64,000 nucleotides of DNA, taken from positions 1 to 64,000 of the forward strand of contig CAMVGR010000006.1 in assembly GCA_947167075.1 (NCBI GenBank), written 5' to 3'. Both the position numbers and the translations under genes were made by a program. This document shows, one piece after another, positions 8,833 to 17,492 of this stretch (position 1 is its first letter; every line of letters begins with the position of its first letter). Source of the stretch: an uncultured Bacteroidales bacterium. Its GTDB lineage: Bacteria; Bacteroidota; Bacteroidia; Bacteroidales; P3. The notes beneath the pieces are model-generated. The model was not told the DNA's origin. It did not search any database and was given only the letters and a program-made list of their open reading frames with translations.

Positions 8833-9833
8833 TATTAGGAAAATCAGGACTTGTTGTGCCCCGCAATGGTTTTGGGGCACTACCCATACAACGTATCAGC
8901 CAAGAGGCAGCCGTGCAACTGATACGACAGGCTCTGGACGGCGGCATGTACTATTTCGACACAGCCCGATTCTATACCGACAGCGAAGAGAAGCTGGGCA
9001 TTGCCCTCGAAGGTCGCCGCAGCGAAGTGATAATCAGCACCAAAACAGGTGCCACCACTGCCGAAGGCTTTTGGAAAGACCTGGAGACTAGCCTTCGTCT
9101 GCTACGCACCGACTATGTGGACCTTTACCAATTCCACAATTTGGCTTTCTGCCCCAAACCCGGCGACGGAAGCGGCCTCTACGAAGCTATGCTCGAAGCA
9201 CAACGTCAAGGGAAAGTACACCACATCGGCATCACCAACCACCGTCAAAAAGTGGCCATCGAAGCCATCGAAAGTGGCTTGTATGAGACTCTACAATACC
9301 CGTTCAGCTATCTTGCCACCGATGCCGACATCCACATTGTGGAACTATGCAAGGAGCACAACATGGGTTTCATCTGCATGAAAGGCCTCAGCGGAGGACT
9401 TATCACCCATTCCGCCGCCGCCTATGCATGGTTGGCACAGTACGACCACACGGCTCCCATCTGGGGTATACAGAAAAAAAGCGAACTCGACGAATGGCTT
9501 AGCTACCAGGACAACCCACCTGTGCTTGACGACGAAATGCGGGCCATCATCGAGAAAGACCGACGCGAGCTGAGCGGCAACTTCTGCCGTGGCTGCGGCT
9601 ACTGCCAGCCTTGCACCGTAGGCATCAAGATACAGGACTGCAACCGCATGAGCCTCTTCCTGCAGCGGGCACCCCACAGCGTCTACGTCACCCAAGAATG
9701 GGCCGACGAGATGGCCAAAATAGACAACTGCGTGCACTGCGACATCTGCAAGACTCGCTGTCCGTACGGCCTCGACATCCCCAACCTGTTGGTGAAGAAC
9801 AAAGAAGACTTCGATCGGGTGTGGAACCGATAG
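8820..9833 (+). CDS. Aldo/keto reductase with C-terminal 4Fe-4S domain
   Basis: The N-terminal 220 residues form an aldo/keto reductase barrel (FGALPIQRISQEAA, FDTARFYTDSEEKLG with the catalytic tyrosine, STKTG with the lysine). The C-terminal 100 residues hold two cysteine clusters, CRGCGYCQPCTVGI near 258-271 and CVHCDICKTRCPYG near 303-316, typical of Fe-S oxidoreductases of anaerobes. It probably exchanges electrons between NAD(P)H or ferredoxin and a carbonyl substrate; the substrate is unknown. The start overlaps the end of ltaE. Confidence 0.88.
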   Translation: MQKVVLGKSGLVVPRNGFGALPIQRISQEAAVQLIRQALDGGMYYFDTARFYTDSEEKLGIALEGRRSEVIISTKTGATTAEGFWKDLETSLRLLRTDYVDLYQFHNLAFCPKPGDGSGLYEAMLEAQRQGKVHHIGITNHRQKVAIEAIESGLYETLQYPFSYLATDADIHIVELCKEHNMGFICMKGLSGGLITHSAAAYAWLAQYDHTAPIWGIQKKSELDEWLSYQDNPPVLDDEMRAIIEKDRRELSGNFCRGCGYCQPCTVGIKIQDCNRMSLFLQRAPHSVYVTQEWADEMAKIDNCVHCDICKTRCPYGLDIPNLLVKNKEDFDRVWNR

Positions 9834-10513
9834 CCCACATCGAAACCCCCTACCCCTCCAAATTCGGAGTGCCCCGACAGGCCGGACTGGTCGACTGCGA
9901 GGCACGTGTGATTTTCGAGCCCACCTATCGTGTAGCCGAAGCTGTGCGAGGATTGGAAGCCTTTGAATATATTTGGCTCATCTGGCGATTCCACCTCGCC
10001 GAACGCAACAGTTGGAGCCCCACTGTGCGTCCACCCCGACTGGGCGGCAACCAGCGGATGGGAGTGTTCGCCACCCGCAGTCCATTCAGGCCCAACCCAA
10101 TAGGGCTATCGTGTGTACGTCTGCTCCGTGTAGAGATGCACACCACGGAAGGTCCGGTGCTAGTGCTGCAAGGAGCAGACCTAGTAGATGGCACCCCCAT
10201 TCTCGACATCAAGCCCTACCTACCCTACGCCGATGCACATCCCGACGCTAAAGCCGGCTTTGCACAGATTGCTCCAGTAGCAACCCTGCACATAGCCGAC
10301 CCCGACCATAGGCTCAATACCATCCCACCGGACAAACGCAAGGTGCTAAAAGACACACTCGAACAGGATCCTCGTCCGCACTACCAGCACAACCCGCAAC
10401 GAGTCTACGCACTCCCCTTCGACCAATGGGAGGTGTGCTTTTCGGTCGATGGCGACGAACTGCATCTACTGTCCATCGCTCCACGTTCCGAAGATACCCC
10501 CACTCACAGGTAG
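9821..10513 (+). CDS. trmO: tRNA (adenine37-N6)-methyltransferase, TsaA/TrmO family
   Basis: SAM-dependent enzyme that methylates N6-threonylcarbamoyladenosine at position 37 of threonine tRNAs. The family start (EPI, then TPYPSKFGVPRQ) and the conserved blocks RPPRLGG, GVFATRSPFRPNPIGLSC and DGTPILDIKPYLPYAD are all present. No ATG precedes the conserved N-terminus; GTG at 9821 is the best start, giving 230 aa and a 13-nt overlap with the preceding gene. Frame-open sequence upstream of the GTG belongs to the reductase in another frame. Confidence 0.88.
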   Translation: MEPIAHIETPYPSKFGVPRQAGLVDCEARVIFEPTYRVAEAVRGLEAFEYIWLIWRFHLAERNSWSPTVRPPRLGGNQRMGVFATRSPFRPNPIGLSCVRLLRVEMHTTEGPVLVLQGADLVDGTPILDIKPYLPYADAHPDAKAGFAQIAPVATLHIADPDHRLNTIPPDKRKVLKDTLEQDPRPHYQHNPQRVYALPFDQWEVCFSVDGDELHLLSIAPRSEDTPTHR

Positions 10514-10819
10514 TCACCGCAGCCCAAAAAGGACTCCAGGGTGGATAGAAAGTACCTGGAACGTATTGTCACGGTTCATCTACGGTGCATGTACGGTGCA
10601 TGTACGGATGAAGTACGGTGTTGATAGGGGTCAGAGGTTTCGTTGTTCACAATCATACCTATCTATATATAAAACACTCATTACAAATAATATAAAACAA
10701 ATCCATCGTATTCCCGCTCGATGTTCTATCATGACGGAATATCGACCGACTGGAACCCCAAATGTTAAAAAGAGATAACAAGACAACACAACGTACAATC
10801 GAAGTATCTATATAACTGA
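10514..10819. other. Intergenic region before the ECF sigma gene
   Basis: Contains a family-1 array (10571-10625). No TAnnTTTG box was found. AT-rich sequence near 10660-10700 and TGTTAAAAAGAGATAAC near 10763 could hold an ECF-type promoter, but I cannot support one. No gene is seen. Confidence 0.5.
10571..10625 (+). repeat. Family-1 intergenic array, 5 x 11 bp
   Basis: Units are ACGGTTCATCT, ACGGTGCATGT, ACGGTGCATGT, ACGGATGAAGT and ACGGTGTTGAT. It is preceded by TTGTC, as in the copy at 43822. It lies between trmO and the sigma gene, both on the plus strand. Confidence 0.9.
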
Positions 10820-11341
10820 ATGAGCAAGGACTATGGACAGATGGTGGAAGGGTGCCGCCGTGGTGACAGACGTGCACAGAAAGCACTGTATGAGGAATTT
10901 GCGCCGATGGCACTAGGTGTATGCATGCGTTTTGCATCCGACCGCGATGCCGCCCAAGACCTGATGCAGGACGGCTTTGTACGAGTGTATGAGAAAATCG
11001 GTTTGCTCCGCGAGACAGAACACCTAAAAGGCTGGATCTACCGAACCATGATCAACGTCTGCATCCGCGACTACCAACGACGCAAACGCCAGATAGTGCA
11101 ATGCGACGAAACAGCCGACGACAACCTGCCCCCGCTTGACCCATTCGGCACAGAGCAAGTGGTGATGGCTCTGCAGCAACTGCCACGTGCACAACGGCTA
11201 GTGTTCAACCTAACAGAAGTGGAAGGATACAGCTATGCAGAAACGGCAAAAGAGCTGAAATGCAGCGAGGTGAATGTGCGAGCCTTGCTAAGCCGCGCCA
11301 AAGCGGGACTACGCACCCTATTGACACAGAACAGACAATAA
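10820..11341 (+). CDS. ECF-type RNA polymerase sigma factor
   Basis: A 173-aa sigma-70 family protein with region 2 (DAAQDLMQDGFVRVYEKIG, about residues 43-65) and region 4 (LTEVEGYSYAETAKELKCSEVNVRALLSRAKAGL, near the C-terminus) and no regions 1 or 3. It is followed after 9 bp by a single-pass membrane protein that is the likely anti-sigma partner. Promoter targets are not visible; such pairs often activate their own operon. Confidence 0.93.
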   Translation: MSKDYGQMVEGCRRGDRRAQKALYEEFAPMALGVCMRFASDRDAAQDLMQDGFVRVYEKIGLLRETEHLKGWIYRTMINVCIRDYQRRKRQIVQCDETADDNLPPLDPFGTEQVVMALQQLPRAQRLVFNLTEVEGYSYAETAKELKCSEVNVRALLSRAKAGLRTLLTQNRQ

Positions 11342-11350
11342 CGACAGAAT

Positions 11351-12181
11351 ATGGATATAAAAGAATACAGGGTAGAACCTGACAAAGGATTGTACGAAAA
11401 GATAGAACGCCGAGTGGCACAACGCCGCATGTGGCGCTGGACAGCTACCGCACTCACCGTAGTGGCAGTAGTGGGGACCGCACTCATGCTATGGGTTGAC
11501 CACGACACTCCGGCCAGCACCCCGCAGGTGGCTACAGTTCCCTCGGTGACCACATCTCCATCACAGCAACTAGCCGCGGAACCTGCCCCAACTGTGGCAG
11601 AGAGCCAGAAGCAAACAGTGACCATGGCAGAAAAGAGTGTCGAAATAGCCAGGCCAGAGCGAGTAGAAGACCTCCCCATCCACCTTGCATCCGAGTATAC
11701 CCCCTCCATCGTGGAGCAAAATCCAACCCTAGAACCAGCCCAGGTACAGGCTGTTAGCCACGATGTGGCGGAACTCATATTAGGTAGCGAGCAGCCCGCT
11801 GTCGAAACAGAAGTAGCCTCCGTCGAGGAGAGCAATGCGGCCATGGCTCCGACATCGCAAGTAGCAACCTCGGCCAAAGGCAGCTCCACCGTCCACTACG
11901 AGAATGTCTTTACTGCCCCCAACATTATCGTTCCGCAAGGCGAAGTAGACGAGAACCGTCGGTTCAAACTCTTTGCCTCGAGCAGCGTAACCTCCTTCCA
12001 CATGGCCATCTATAACCGCGGCGGACGCCAGGTGTTCAGCACCGACAACATCAACGAAGCCTGGGACGGCACCTATAAAGGCAGACCCGCGACACAAGGC
12101 AGCTACGTGTGGGTGGCATCATTCCGAGACAGCGACGGCAAACCACGCAGCGAACGCGGCACTGTGACCGTTGTGCAATAG
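11351..12181 (+). CDS. Membrane-anchored anti-sigma-like protein with gliding-type C-terminal domain
   Basis: A 276-aa protein with a short basic cytoplasmic N-terminus, one membrane segment near residues 34-51 (TALTVVAVVGTALMLWV), a long proline/threonine/valine-rich linker, and a C-terminal 85-residue domain. The latter matches the gliding-motility-associated (CHU_C, T9SS type B) domain: APNIIVP, then IYNRGGRQVFS, WDGTYKGRPATQGSYVW, ending in GTVTVV. Its position behind an ECF sigma gene suggests an anti-sigma factor, but no classical zinc-finger anti-sigma motif is visible. A CHU_C domain on an inner-membrane-anchored protein is unusual. Confidence 0.75.
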   Translation: MDIKEYRVEPDKGLYEKIERRVAQRRMWRWTATALTVVAVVGTALMLWVDHDTPASTPQVATVPSVTTSPSQQLAAEPAPTVAESQKQTVTMAEKSVEIARPERVEDLPIHLASEYTPSIVEQNPTLEPAQVQAVSHDVAELILGSEQPAVETEVASVEESNAAMAPTSQVATSAKGSSTVHYENVFTAPNIIVPQGEVDENRRFKLFASSSVTSFHMAIYNRGGRQVFSTDNINEAWDGTYKGRPATQGSYVWVASFRDSDGKPRSERGTVTVVQ

Positions 12182-12212
12182 CACAATTAGAAAAATATAT
12201 ATAAAATAATTT

Positions 12213-12241
12213 ATCTACGGCACAATAATAGTGTCGTAGAT
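12213..12241 (+). terminator. Possible terminator after the 11351-12181 gene
   Basis: ATCTACGGCAC and GTGTCGTAGAT form an imperfect hairpin with one wobble pair, followed by a weak T stretch (TTCGTT). It separates the sigma operon from rnpB. Confidence 0.45.
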
Positions 12242-12256
12242 TCGTTATATCGCTAA

Positions 12257-12615
12257 TAAATAGCGAAGGCTATCCTATCGCCCGCCAATACAAAGGCGGG
12301 AGGAAAGTCCGGGCAGCTCGAGCCACCATGCTTCCTAACAGGAAGGCGGAGTGAAGGTAACGACACGCCGACAGCCAGCGCCACAGAAAAGAAACCGCCT
12401 AAGGGCAAGGGTGAAAACGCGGGGTAAGAGCCCACGACGCGACCCGGCGACGGGCGCGATGGCAAGCCTCATGGGCTGAAAGACCATGTATACCGGCATA
12501 TAAGGGCAGGCTCGCCCAAGCCGGGGGGTAGGTTGATTGAGACCGTCGGTGACGACGGCCCTAGATTGATGATAGGACACGACAGAACCCGGCTTATCGG
12601 CCACCGCTATTTTTT
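12257..12615 (+). ncRNA. rnpB: RNase P RNA, class A
   Basis: The catalytic RNA that matures tRNA 5' ends. The conserved GAGGAAAGTCCGGGC block (about 12299-12313) and the ACAGAACCCGGCTTATCGG block near the 3' end (about 12583-12601) are diagnostic. GAGCCCACGACGCGACCCGGCGACGGG lies in between. P1 pairs AAATAGCG (12258-12265) with CGCTATTT (12605-12612), and a T-run directly follows as terminator. End points come from P1. Confidence 0.96.
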
Positions 12616-12632
12616 TTTAAAGAAAAACTAAT

Positions 12633-13667
12633 GTGAAAAGACACATCATCATAACAATAATCGCACTGTTAGCAGTGGGTTGTGCTGGAGAATATCCAGG
12701 AATACCTAGCGCTGAAATGCTCGACTACCAGAACCATCATACCTATGGTTCACTGCACCGTTTGGCCACAGCCTACGGAAAAGCCATCAACGCAGCCATC
12801 AAAGCCGACACACTGCATCCGGGAATGTATGCCGACTATGGTGTAACACTTGCCCTTATGGGGCATCAAGGCCCTGCATGTCGTATGCTGAATGCCGAGA
12901 TGAACGCCTTTCCCGAAAGCCGTCCCATGGTGACTCGACTGAAGAAACAACTGATACCCGAGATGATGGGTGACACCCTGTGTGGACTGCGCGATACGGT
13001 AAACCTCGACCAATTGGCTTCATGGGCCTACGATTCACTCACCTCGCTGATGACATTACCCAACGTAGTATCTGTCATAGACAGTTCTGATACCGCATGG
13101 CTCCATCGGCAGACCCCTACAGATTCAACAGAACGCATCCTTCGCCTCACCGCCACACAGAAACGAGAACTGCTAGAACAGGAAGTGCTGGAGGCCGAAC
13201 GACAGAAAAAGGCACGTATAGATTCGATTGCTGCTGCCAAAGAAGCCCAAATAATAGCCCGCGAAAAGGCAAAAAAAGAGCAAGCTACCGCCCGCGAAGA
13301 GGCCAAGGCAAAACAGGCTGCCGATCGTGAACAGGAGCGTGCCAGGAAAGCTGCCGAACGTGAAGAGGCTAAGGCCAAACAAGCAGAAGAGCGTGCAAAG
13401 AAGGCTGCCGAACGTGAAGAAGCCAAAGCCAAGCAAGCAGCCGAACGTGAGCAAGAGCGTGCTAGAAAAGCAGCCGAACGTGAGGAGGCCAAGGCCCAGC
13501 AAGCAGCCGAACGTGAGCAAGAACGTGCAAAGAAGGCTGTCGAGCGCGAGGAGGCTAAAGCCCGACAAGCAGCCGAACGTGAGCAAGAGCGTGCAATGAA
13601 AGCTGCCGAGCGTGAGAAGGCTAAATCAGCTAAGGCAACAGAGGAGGAAGGAGGGGAAGAACAATGA
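12633..13667 (+). CDS. DUF4810-like lipoprotein with Glu/Arg/Ala-rich repeat tail
   Basis: A 344-aa lipoprotein with a signal peptide ending in lipobox AVGC (Cys17) and a GTG start; the ATG two bases upstream is followed at once by a stop. Residues 20-115 resemble DUF4810: HPGMYADYGVTLALMGHQG, then MNAEMNAFPESRPMVTRL. From about residue 180 it is a long charged helix of EREEAKAKQAA and EREQERARKAA blocks, probably a coiled coil. The stop overlaps the next start by ATGA. In other bacteria DUF4810 and DUF799 lipoproteins accompany a CsgG-like pore; no CsgG gene is present here. Confidence 0.75.
   Translation: MKRHIIITIIALLAVGCAGEYPGIPSAEMLDYQNHHTYGSLHRLATAYGKAINAAIKADTLHPGMYADYGVTLALMGHQGPACRMLNAEMNAFPESRPMVTRLKKQLIPEMMGDTLCGLRDTVNLDQLASWAYDSLTSLMTLPNVVSVIDSSDTAWLHRQTPTDSTERILRLTATQKRELLEQEVLEAERQKKARIDSIAAAKEAQIIAREKAKKEQATAREEAKAKQAADREQERARKAAEREEAKAKQAEERAKKAAEREEAKAKQAAEREQERARKAAEREEAKAQQAAEREQERAKKAVEREEAKARQAAEREQERAMKAAEREKAKSAKATEEEGGEEQ
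13310..13630 (+). repeat. In-frame tandem repeat encoding a charged helix
   Basis: DNA units of about 33 and 66 bp (GCCGAACGTGA, then GAGGCTAAGGCC-like blocks) encode 11- and 22-residue helical repeats of the preceding lipoprotein. Copies differ mostly at third positions and in the alternation of AREEAKAKQ with EQERARK. Repeat number may vary between strains. Confidence 0.8.
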
Positions 13668-14428
13668 AAAAGAGACTACATCTGCTGGTAATTCTGGCAA
13701 CAATCGCATTGGCATGGGGGTGTAAAGGTGAAAAAAAGCTAGTTCAATATAACGACCTTTATCGCGAACGTCCCGCCGTTATCTATATCGTCCCTATTGA
13801 AGATAAAGCCGAACACCGAGCCCAACGGGAAGTAGACGATTCGCTCTACAACCTATCACTCAATGCTGCCACCCAACATCTCTATATGACTGCCTCGGCA
13901 CCACTAGTGTACAAAGGCTACTATGTGCTAGGCCCTCTTGCAACAGCACAACTGGCAGCAACGGAGACCCGCACGCTAAAACAGCTTAGAAACGAAAGCA
14001 TCAACGACTATTATTCCGACTTAGGTATCGATGCAGTACTGTTTATCAAGGTCACAAAATGGGAAAACACCTTCAACTCATGGAGTGTTGACATAGACTA
14101 CACCCTACGGGCCGCAGAACACGGCACCGAAATCATGCACACCTTTGTCCATGCCACCAAGTCAGTCAGGACCGACTTCCGTGGCAATCCTTTGCCATTG
14201 AAAGAGGATCTTGCCTTTGCAGAGAAGTATGGATGCGATATAGAAACAGCTCAACGCTGCCGGCTGGTGGAGATAGTGAATGAATATATACTGTCTGACC
14301 TGCCTTCTGGCAAACGGTCAAGAGGAACTGTGATAGAGCCTCACGCTAAAACACATCCCGAATACTTCAGCCTCTGCATCAACCCCGATGGAAGCATAAT
14401 GCTCATTGACCCACCGACAGAACTATGA
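13664..14428 (+). CDS. DUF799 (GNA1162-like) lipoprotein
   Basis: A 254-aa lipoprotein with lipobox AWGC (Cys20). The body resembles DUF799: PAVIYIVPIEDKAEH, then SAPLVYKGYYVLGPLATAQ and YYSDLGIDAVLFIKVTKW. It would sit on the inner leaflet of the outer membrane or the outer leaflet of the inner membrane. It starts within the stop of the DUF4810-like gene and ends within the start of comB. Function is unknown; the family is found beside CsgG-type secretion proteins. Confidence 0.75.
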   Translation: MKKRLHLLVILATIALAWGCKGEKKLVQYNDLYRERPAVIYIVPIEDKAEHRAQREVDDSLYNLSLNAATQHLYMTASAPLVYKGYYVLGPLATAQLAATETRTLKQLRNESINDYYSDLGIDAVLFIKVTKWENTFNSWSVDIDYTLRAAEHGTEIMHTFVHATKSVRTDFRGNPLPLKEDLAFAEKYGCDIETAQRCRLVEIVNEYILSDLPSGKRSRGTVIEPHAKTHPEYFSLCINPDGSIMLIDPPTEL

Positions 14429-15129
14429 AGATAGAAGTATCGCTAAGCCCTGCCCTCTATCCCTATAGAACCATCAAGGGTAACCACACTACGGTAGCAA
14501 TTGACCTCCTGCGGGCCACAACAGCAGTGTGTGCCGCTTTTCAAGCAGGTTGTGAGGCCATCGTCCCACTCGATACATTGGATGGCATTGCAAAATATCG
14601 TACACAAGGCTATGCCATAGCAGCCGAACGAAACGGAAGTAAGGTCGGCGATGCAGAATACGGGAACTCCCCAACAGAGTATCTGCGGCACGATATGCAC
14701 GGCGTAAGAATGGCCTATAGCACCACTAATGGAACGATCAGCATCCTGCATGGTGCCGATGCTAACCGGACTCTGGTTGGATGTTTCGCCAACCTATCTG
14801 CACTTTGCAACTATATTCAAAAAGAAAGGCAAGACACTGTATTACTGTGTTCGGGTTGGAAACAAGACTTTTGCTTGGAAGACACCCTTGTGGCTGGAGC
14901 AATCATCGACAGGCTTTTGCCCAATGCTGAGCTACATGGCGATGCAGCTCAAATGTCGTACGACCTATGGCAGATAGCACGCAAAGACCCATACAGCTAC
15001 TGTCAGAAGGCCAGTCATGTGCATCGTTTGGAGCATCTAGGGGCTCAGCACGATATCATTTTTGCTTTTAAGCAGGATACATGTCCTGTGGTACCAACAC
15101 TTATCGATGGAATGCTAGTCAAACTATGA
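14425..15129 (+). CDS. comB: 2-phosphosulfolactate phosphatase family protein
   Basis: The ComB family hydrolyses 2-phosphosulfolactate to sulfolactate. Visible signatures are AIDLLRATTAVCAAFQAGCEAIVPL (Asp/Arg active-site region), GDAEYGNSPTEY, STTNGTISI and CSGWKQDFCLEDTLVAGAI. The length of 234 aa is normal. It is embedded between the DUF799 and PAP2 genes by ATGA overlaps. No other coenzyme M or sulfolactate genes are seen, so the substrate here may differ. Confidence 0.85.
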   Translation: MKIEVSLSPALYPYRTIKGNHTTVAIDLLRATTAVCAAFQAGCEAIVPLDTLDGIAKYRTQGYAIAAERNGSKVGDAEYGNSPTEYLRHDMHGVRMAYSTTNGTISILHGADANRTLVGCFANLSALCNYIQKERQDTVLLCSGWKQDFCLEDTLVAGAIIDRLLPNAELHGDAAQMSYDLWQIARKDPYSYCQKASHVHRLEHLGAQHDIIFAFKQDTCPVVPTLIDGMLVKL

Positions 15130-15746
15130 GGTATCTGTCTACCATAATACTCCTATTCATTGCAACCTCTTCTTTTGCTCAGTCAGACACCCTCGGTCGT
15201 CCCACTTTGACGGCACCGGCAATCGGCACCGCCTTGGTAGCATGTGGCTCCCTTTTTACCTTTCAACCCACCATGAATGCCCTGGAAGTGGGATTACGCA
15301 ATTCCATACATTCCACACCTCAACCGAGACTTTATTTCGACGACCAGCTCCAGTTCTCGGGTTTGGTCCTTGCCCCTACGCTGAATCTTTGCGGAGTAAA
15401 AAGCCGCAATTCTCTTAAAAAAATACTACTGCTGGAAGGCGGTAGCTATATACTTGGATACAGTATTGTGATGGCGACAAAGTATGGCATCCATATTTCA
15501 CGCCCCGACGAGCGAGGAATAAATAGCTTTCCTAGTGGACATACATTCACCGCTTTCGCTGGAGCAGAGGTACTGAGGCGCGAATATGGTCAGGAGTATC
15601 CCGGAATCGCCATAGCCGGATATGCCCTTGCCTCGCTGGTGGGTGCCATGAGGATATACAACAATCGGCACTGGCTAGGCGATGTGCTGGCTGGGGCTGG
15701 CATTGCAATACTCTCTGTGGGGGTTACCTATTGGTTATTTGAATAA
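15126..15746 (+). CDS. PAP2 family phosphatase, membrane protein
   Basis: The three acid-phosphatase motifs are present: KYGIHISRP (KX6RP-like), FPSGHT and RIYNNRHWLGDV (RX5HX3D). The start at ATG 15126 (MRYLSTIILLF) gives a signal-peptide-like N-terminus and an ATGA overlap with comB; the longer frame from 15081 is not credible. The protein has 206 aa and several membrane segments. It probably dephosphorylates lipid pyrophosphates or lipid A-type substrates in the periplasm; specificity is unknown. Confidence 0.87.
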   Translation: MRYLSTIILLFIATSSFAQSDTLGRPTLTAPAIGTALVACGSLFTFQPTMNALEVGLRNSIHSTPQPRLYFDDQLQFSGLVLAPTLNLCGVKSRNSLKKILLLEGGSYILGYSIVMATKYGIHISRPDERGINSFPSGHTFTAFAGAEVLRREYGQEYPGIAIAGYALASLVGAMRIYNNRHWLGDVLAGAGIAILSVGVTYWLFE

Positions 15747-15757
15747 ATATTGATATT

Positions 15758-17461
15758 ATGTCACTTCTTACAACAAAAAACATTAAAGGGGATATTTTTG
15801 GAGGCATCACTGCCGGTATCGTTGCCTTGCCTTTGGCATTAGCATTCGGAATACAAGCATTCAGCGGTATTGGCAATCCCGATGCCGCATCGATGGGGGC
15901 CTATGCCGGTCTGGTCGGAGCCACCCTCTTGGGATTCTTCGCCGCACTCTTCGGGGGCACCCATAGCCAAATCAGCGGTCCTACCGGTCCTATGACTGTG
16001 ATCACCGCCACGCTCGTGAGCGGAGCATTTGCCTCAAGTGGCGGCAGTATTTCCACCGTGCTGATCAGCATGGCACTGGCGGCCATATTCTGCGGACTGT
16101 TCCAAATACTGTTTGGAGTCATCAAATTGGGCAAATACGTGCGGTATATCCCCTACCCCGTCCTATCCGGATTCATGAGCGGCATTGGTGTAATCATCAT
16201 TCTGCAGCAGATTTATCCTCTTTTAGGGCAAAGCAAGGGAGGCTCGATGCTTGACCTACTGGCCGGCTTGCCGTCGGCCATCGGCCTCACCTCGCCTACA
16301 GCTCTCCTGCTGGGGCTAGGCACTGTCGCCATCATCTACCTTTTCCCACTCATCACCAAGAAGGTACCCTCCACACTAGTGGCACTTCTGGTCATGACCG
16401 TAGTGTCCTTATTCATCAATATGGAGGGCGTTCCCACCATTGGCAAGATTCCATCCGGTCTACCCCTGCCATTCTTTGCCAACAGCAATGTGAGCCTTGC
16501 CGGACTGGATTGGGGCACCATAATCAATGCCTCGCTCATCCCTGGTCTTACACTGGCCGGCCTTGGTAGCATCGATACCCTGCTCACCTCGGTAGTGGCC
16601 GACAACATCACCAAGACAAAACACAATAGCAATCGCGAACTGATCGGACAGGGAATCGGCAATGCCGTGGCAGGCCTCTTCTGTGGGCTTCCTGGTGCCG
16701 GTGCAACCATGCGCACAGTGGTCAATGTGAAGAGTGGCGGACGCACCCAACTCAGCGGTATGGTGCATGCATTGTTCCTTTTGGCCATCATGCTTGGACT
16801 GGGTTCACTGGTACAGTATGTGCCCCTGTCGGTTCTGGCTGGTATCCTTATCACCGTGGGATGGGGCATTATCGACTTCAAGGGATTCCGCGACCTGCCC
16901 AAGATACCACGCGCCGATGCAGTGGTTCTCATCGTGGTGTTTCTAGTCACCGTCTTCGTCGACCTACTCACCGCCGTTGGCATCGGAATGGTTATCGCAT
17001 GTGTACTGTTCATGAAGCGTGCCTCCGACCTGGTAGAAGGCGGCTATAGCAGTCAGGAAATGACCAATTTCGACAAAGAGAGCCCCTGGGACGATGAGCA
17101 CGGCATGCCCGACACCGTGGCCCACCGCATATACATACAACGACTGAATGGACCTATCTTTTTCGGCACCATCAACAAATTCAAAGAGGTGATGCAGACA
17201 GTGCCCACCGATGCCAAGATAGTCATAATCCGTATGCGACTGGTTTCGTTTATGGACCAAAGCGGACTCTATGCCATGGAGGAAGCCATCAAAGACATAC
17301 AGGCCAGAGGCACACAGGTGCTCATGACCATCATACAGCCGCAACCGATGTACATGCTTACCAAGATGAAACTCATTCCCGAAGTAATTCCAGAAGAACA
17401 CACCTTCAAGACCTTCGAGGAATGCACACAATTTCTCCGCAATCAGATAGACAATAATTAA
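15758..17461 (+). CDS. SulP family inorganic anion transporter with STAS domain
   Basis: A 567-aa SLC26/SulP protein. The transport domain (about 1-410) has the N-terminal GDIFGGITAGIVALPLALAFGI and the anion-site loop GGTHSQISGPTGPMTV. A cytoplasmic STAS domain (about 455-560) ends it, with VIIRMRLVSFMDQSGLYAMEEA. Substrate may be sulfate, bicarbonate or chloride. It starts 11 bp after the PAP2 gene and may share its transcript. Confidence 0.93.
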   Translation: MSLLTTKNIKGDIFGGITAGIVALPLALAFGIQAFSGIGNPDAASMGAYAGLVGATLLGFFAALFGGTHSQISGPTGPMTVITATLVSGAFASSGGSISTVLISMALAAIFCGLFQILFGVIKLGKYVRYIPYPVLSGFMSGIGVIIILQQIYPLLGQSKGGSMLDLLAGLPSAIGLTSPTALLLGLGTVAIIYLFPLITKKVPSTLVALLVMTVVSLFINMEGVPTIGKIPSGLPLPFFANSNVSLAGLDWGTIINASLIPGLTLAGLGSIDTLLTSVVADNITKTKHNSNRELIGQGIGNAVAGLFCGLPGAGATMRTVVNVKSGGRTQLSGMVHALFLLAIMLGLGSLVQYVPLSVLAGILITVGWGIIDFKGFRDLPKIPRADAVVLIVVFLVTVFVDLLTAVGIGMVIACVLFMKRASDLVEGGYSSQEMTNFDKESPWDDEHGMPDTVAHRIYIQRLNGPIFFGTINKFKEVMQTVPTDAKIVIIRMRLVSFMDQSGLYAMEEAIKDIQARGTQVLMTIIQPQPMYMLTKMKLIPEVIPEEHTFKTFEECTQFLRNQIDNN

Positions 17462-17492
17462 TTACCAACAACCCCTATTTAGCTTATACACT

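Noticed and set aside
10571-10625. Family-1 arrays as coding sequence (repeated YGACTVHV-like peptides)
   Set aside because: An 11-bp unit shifts frame at every repeat, the arrays have no common start or stop codons, and they occur on either strand relative to neighbours.
12253-12604. Two overlapping minus-strand frames
   Set aside because: They lie entirely within the RNase P RNA, whose conserved cores explain the sequence.
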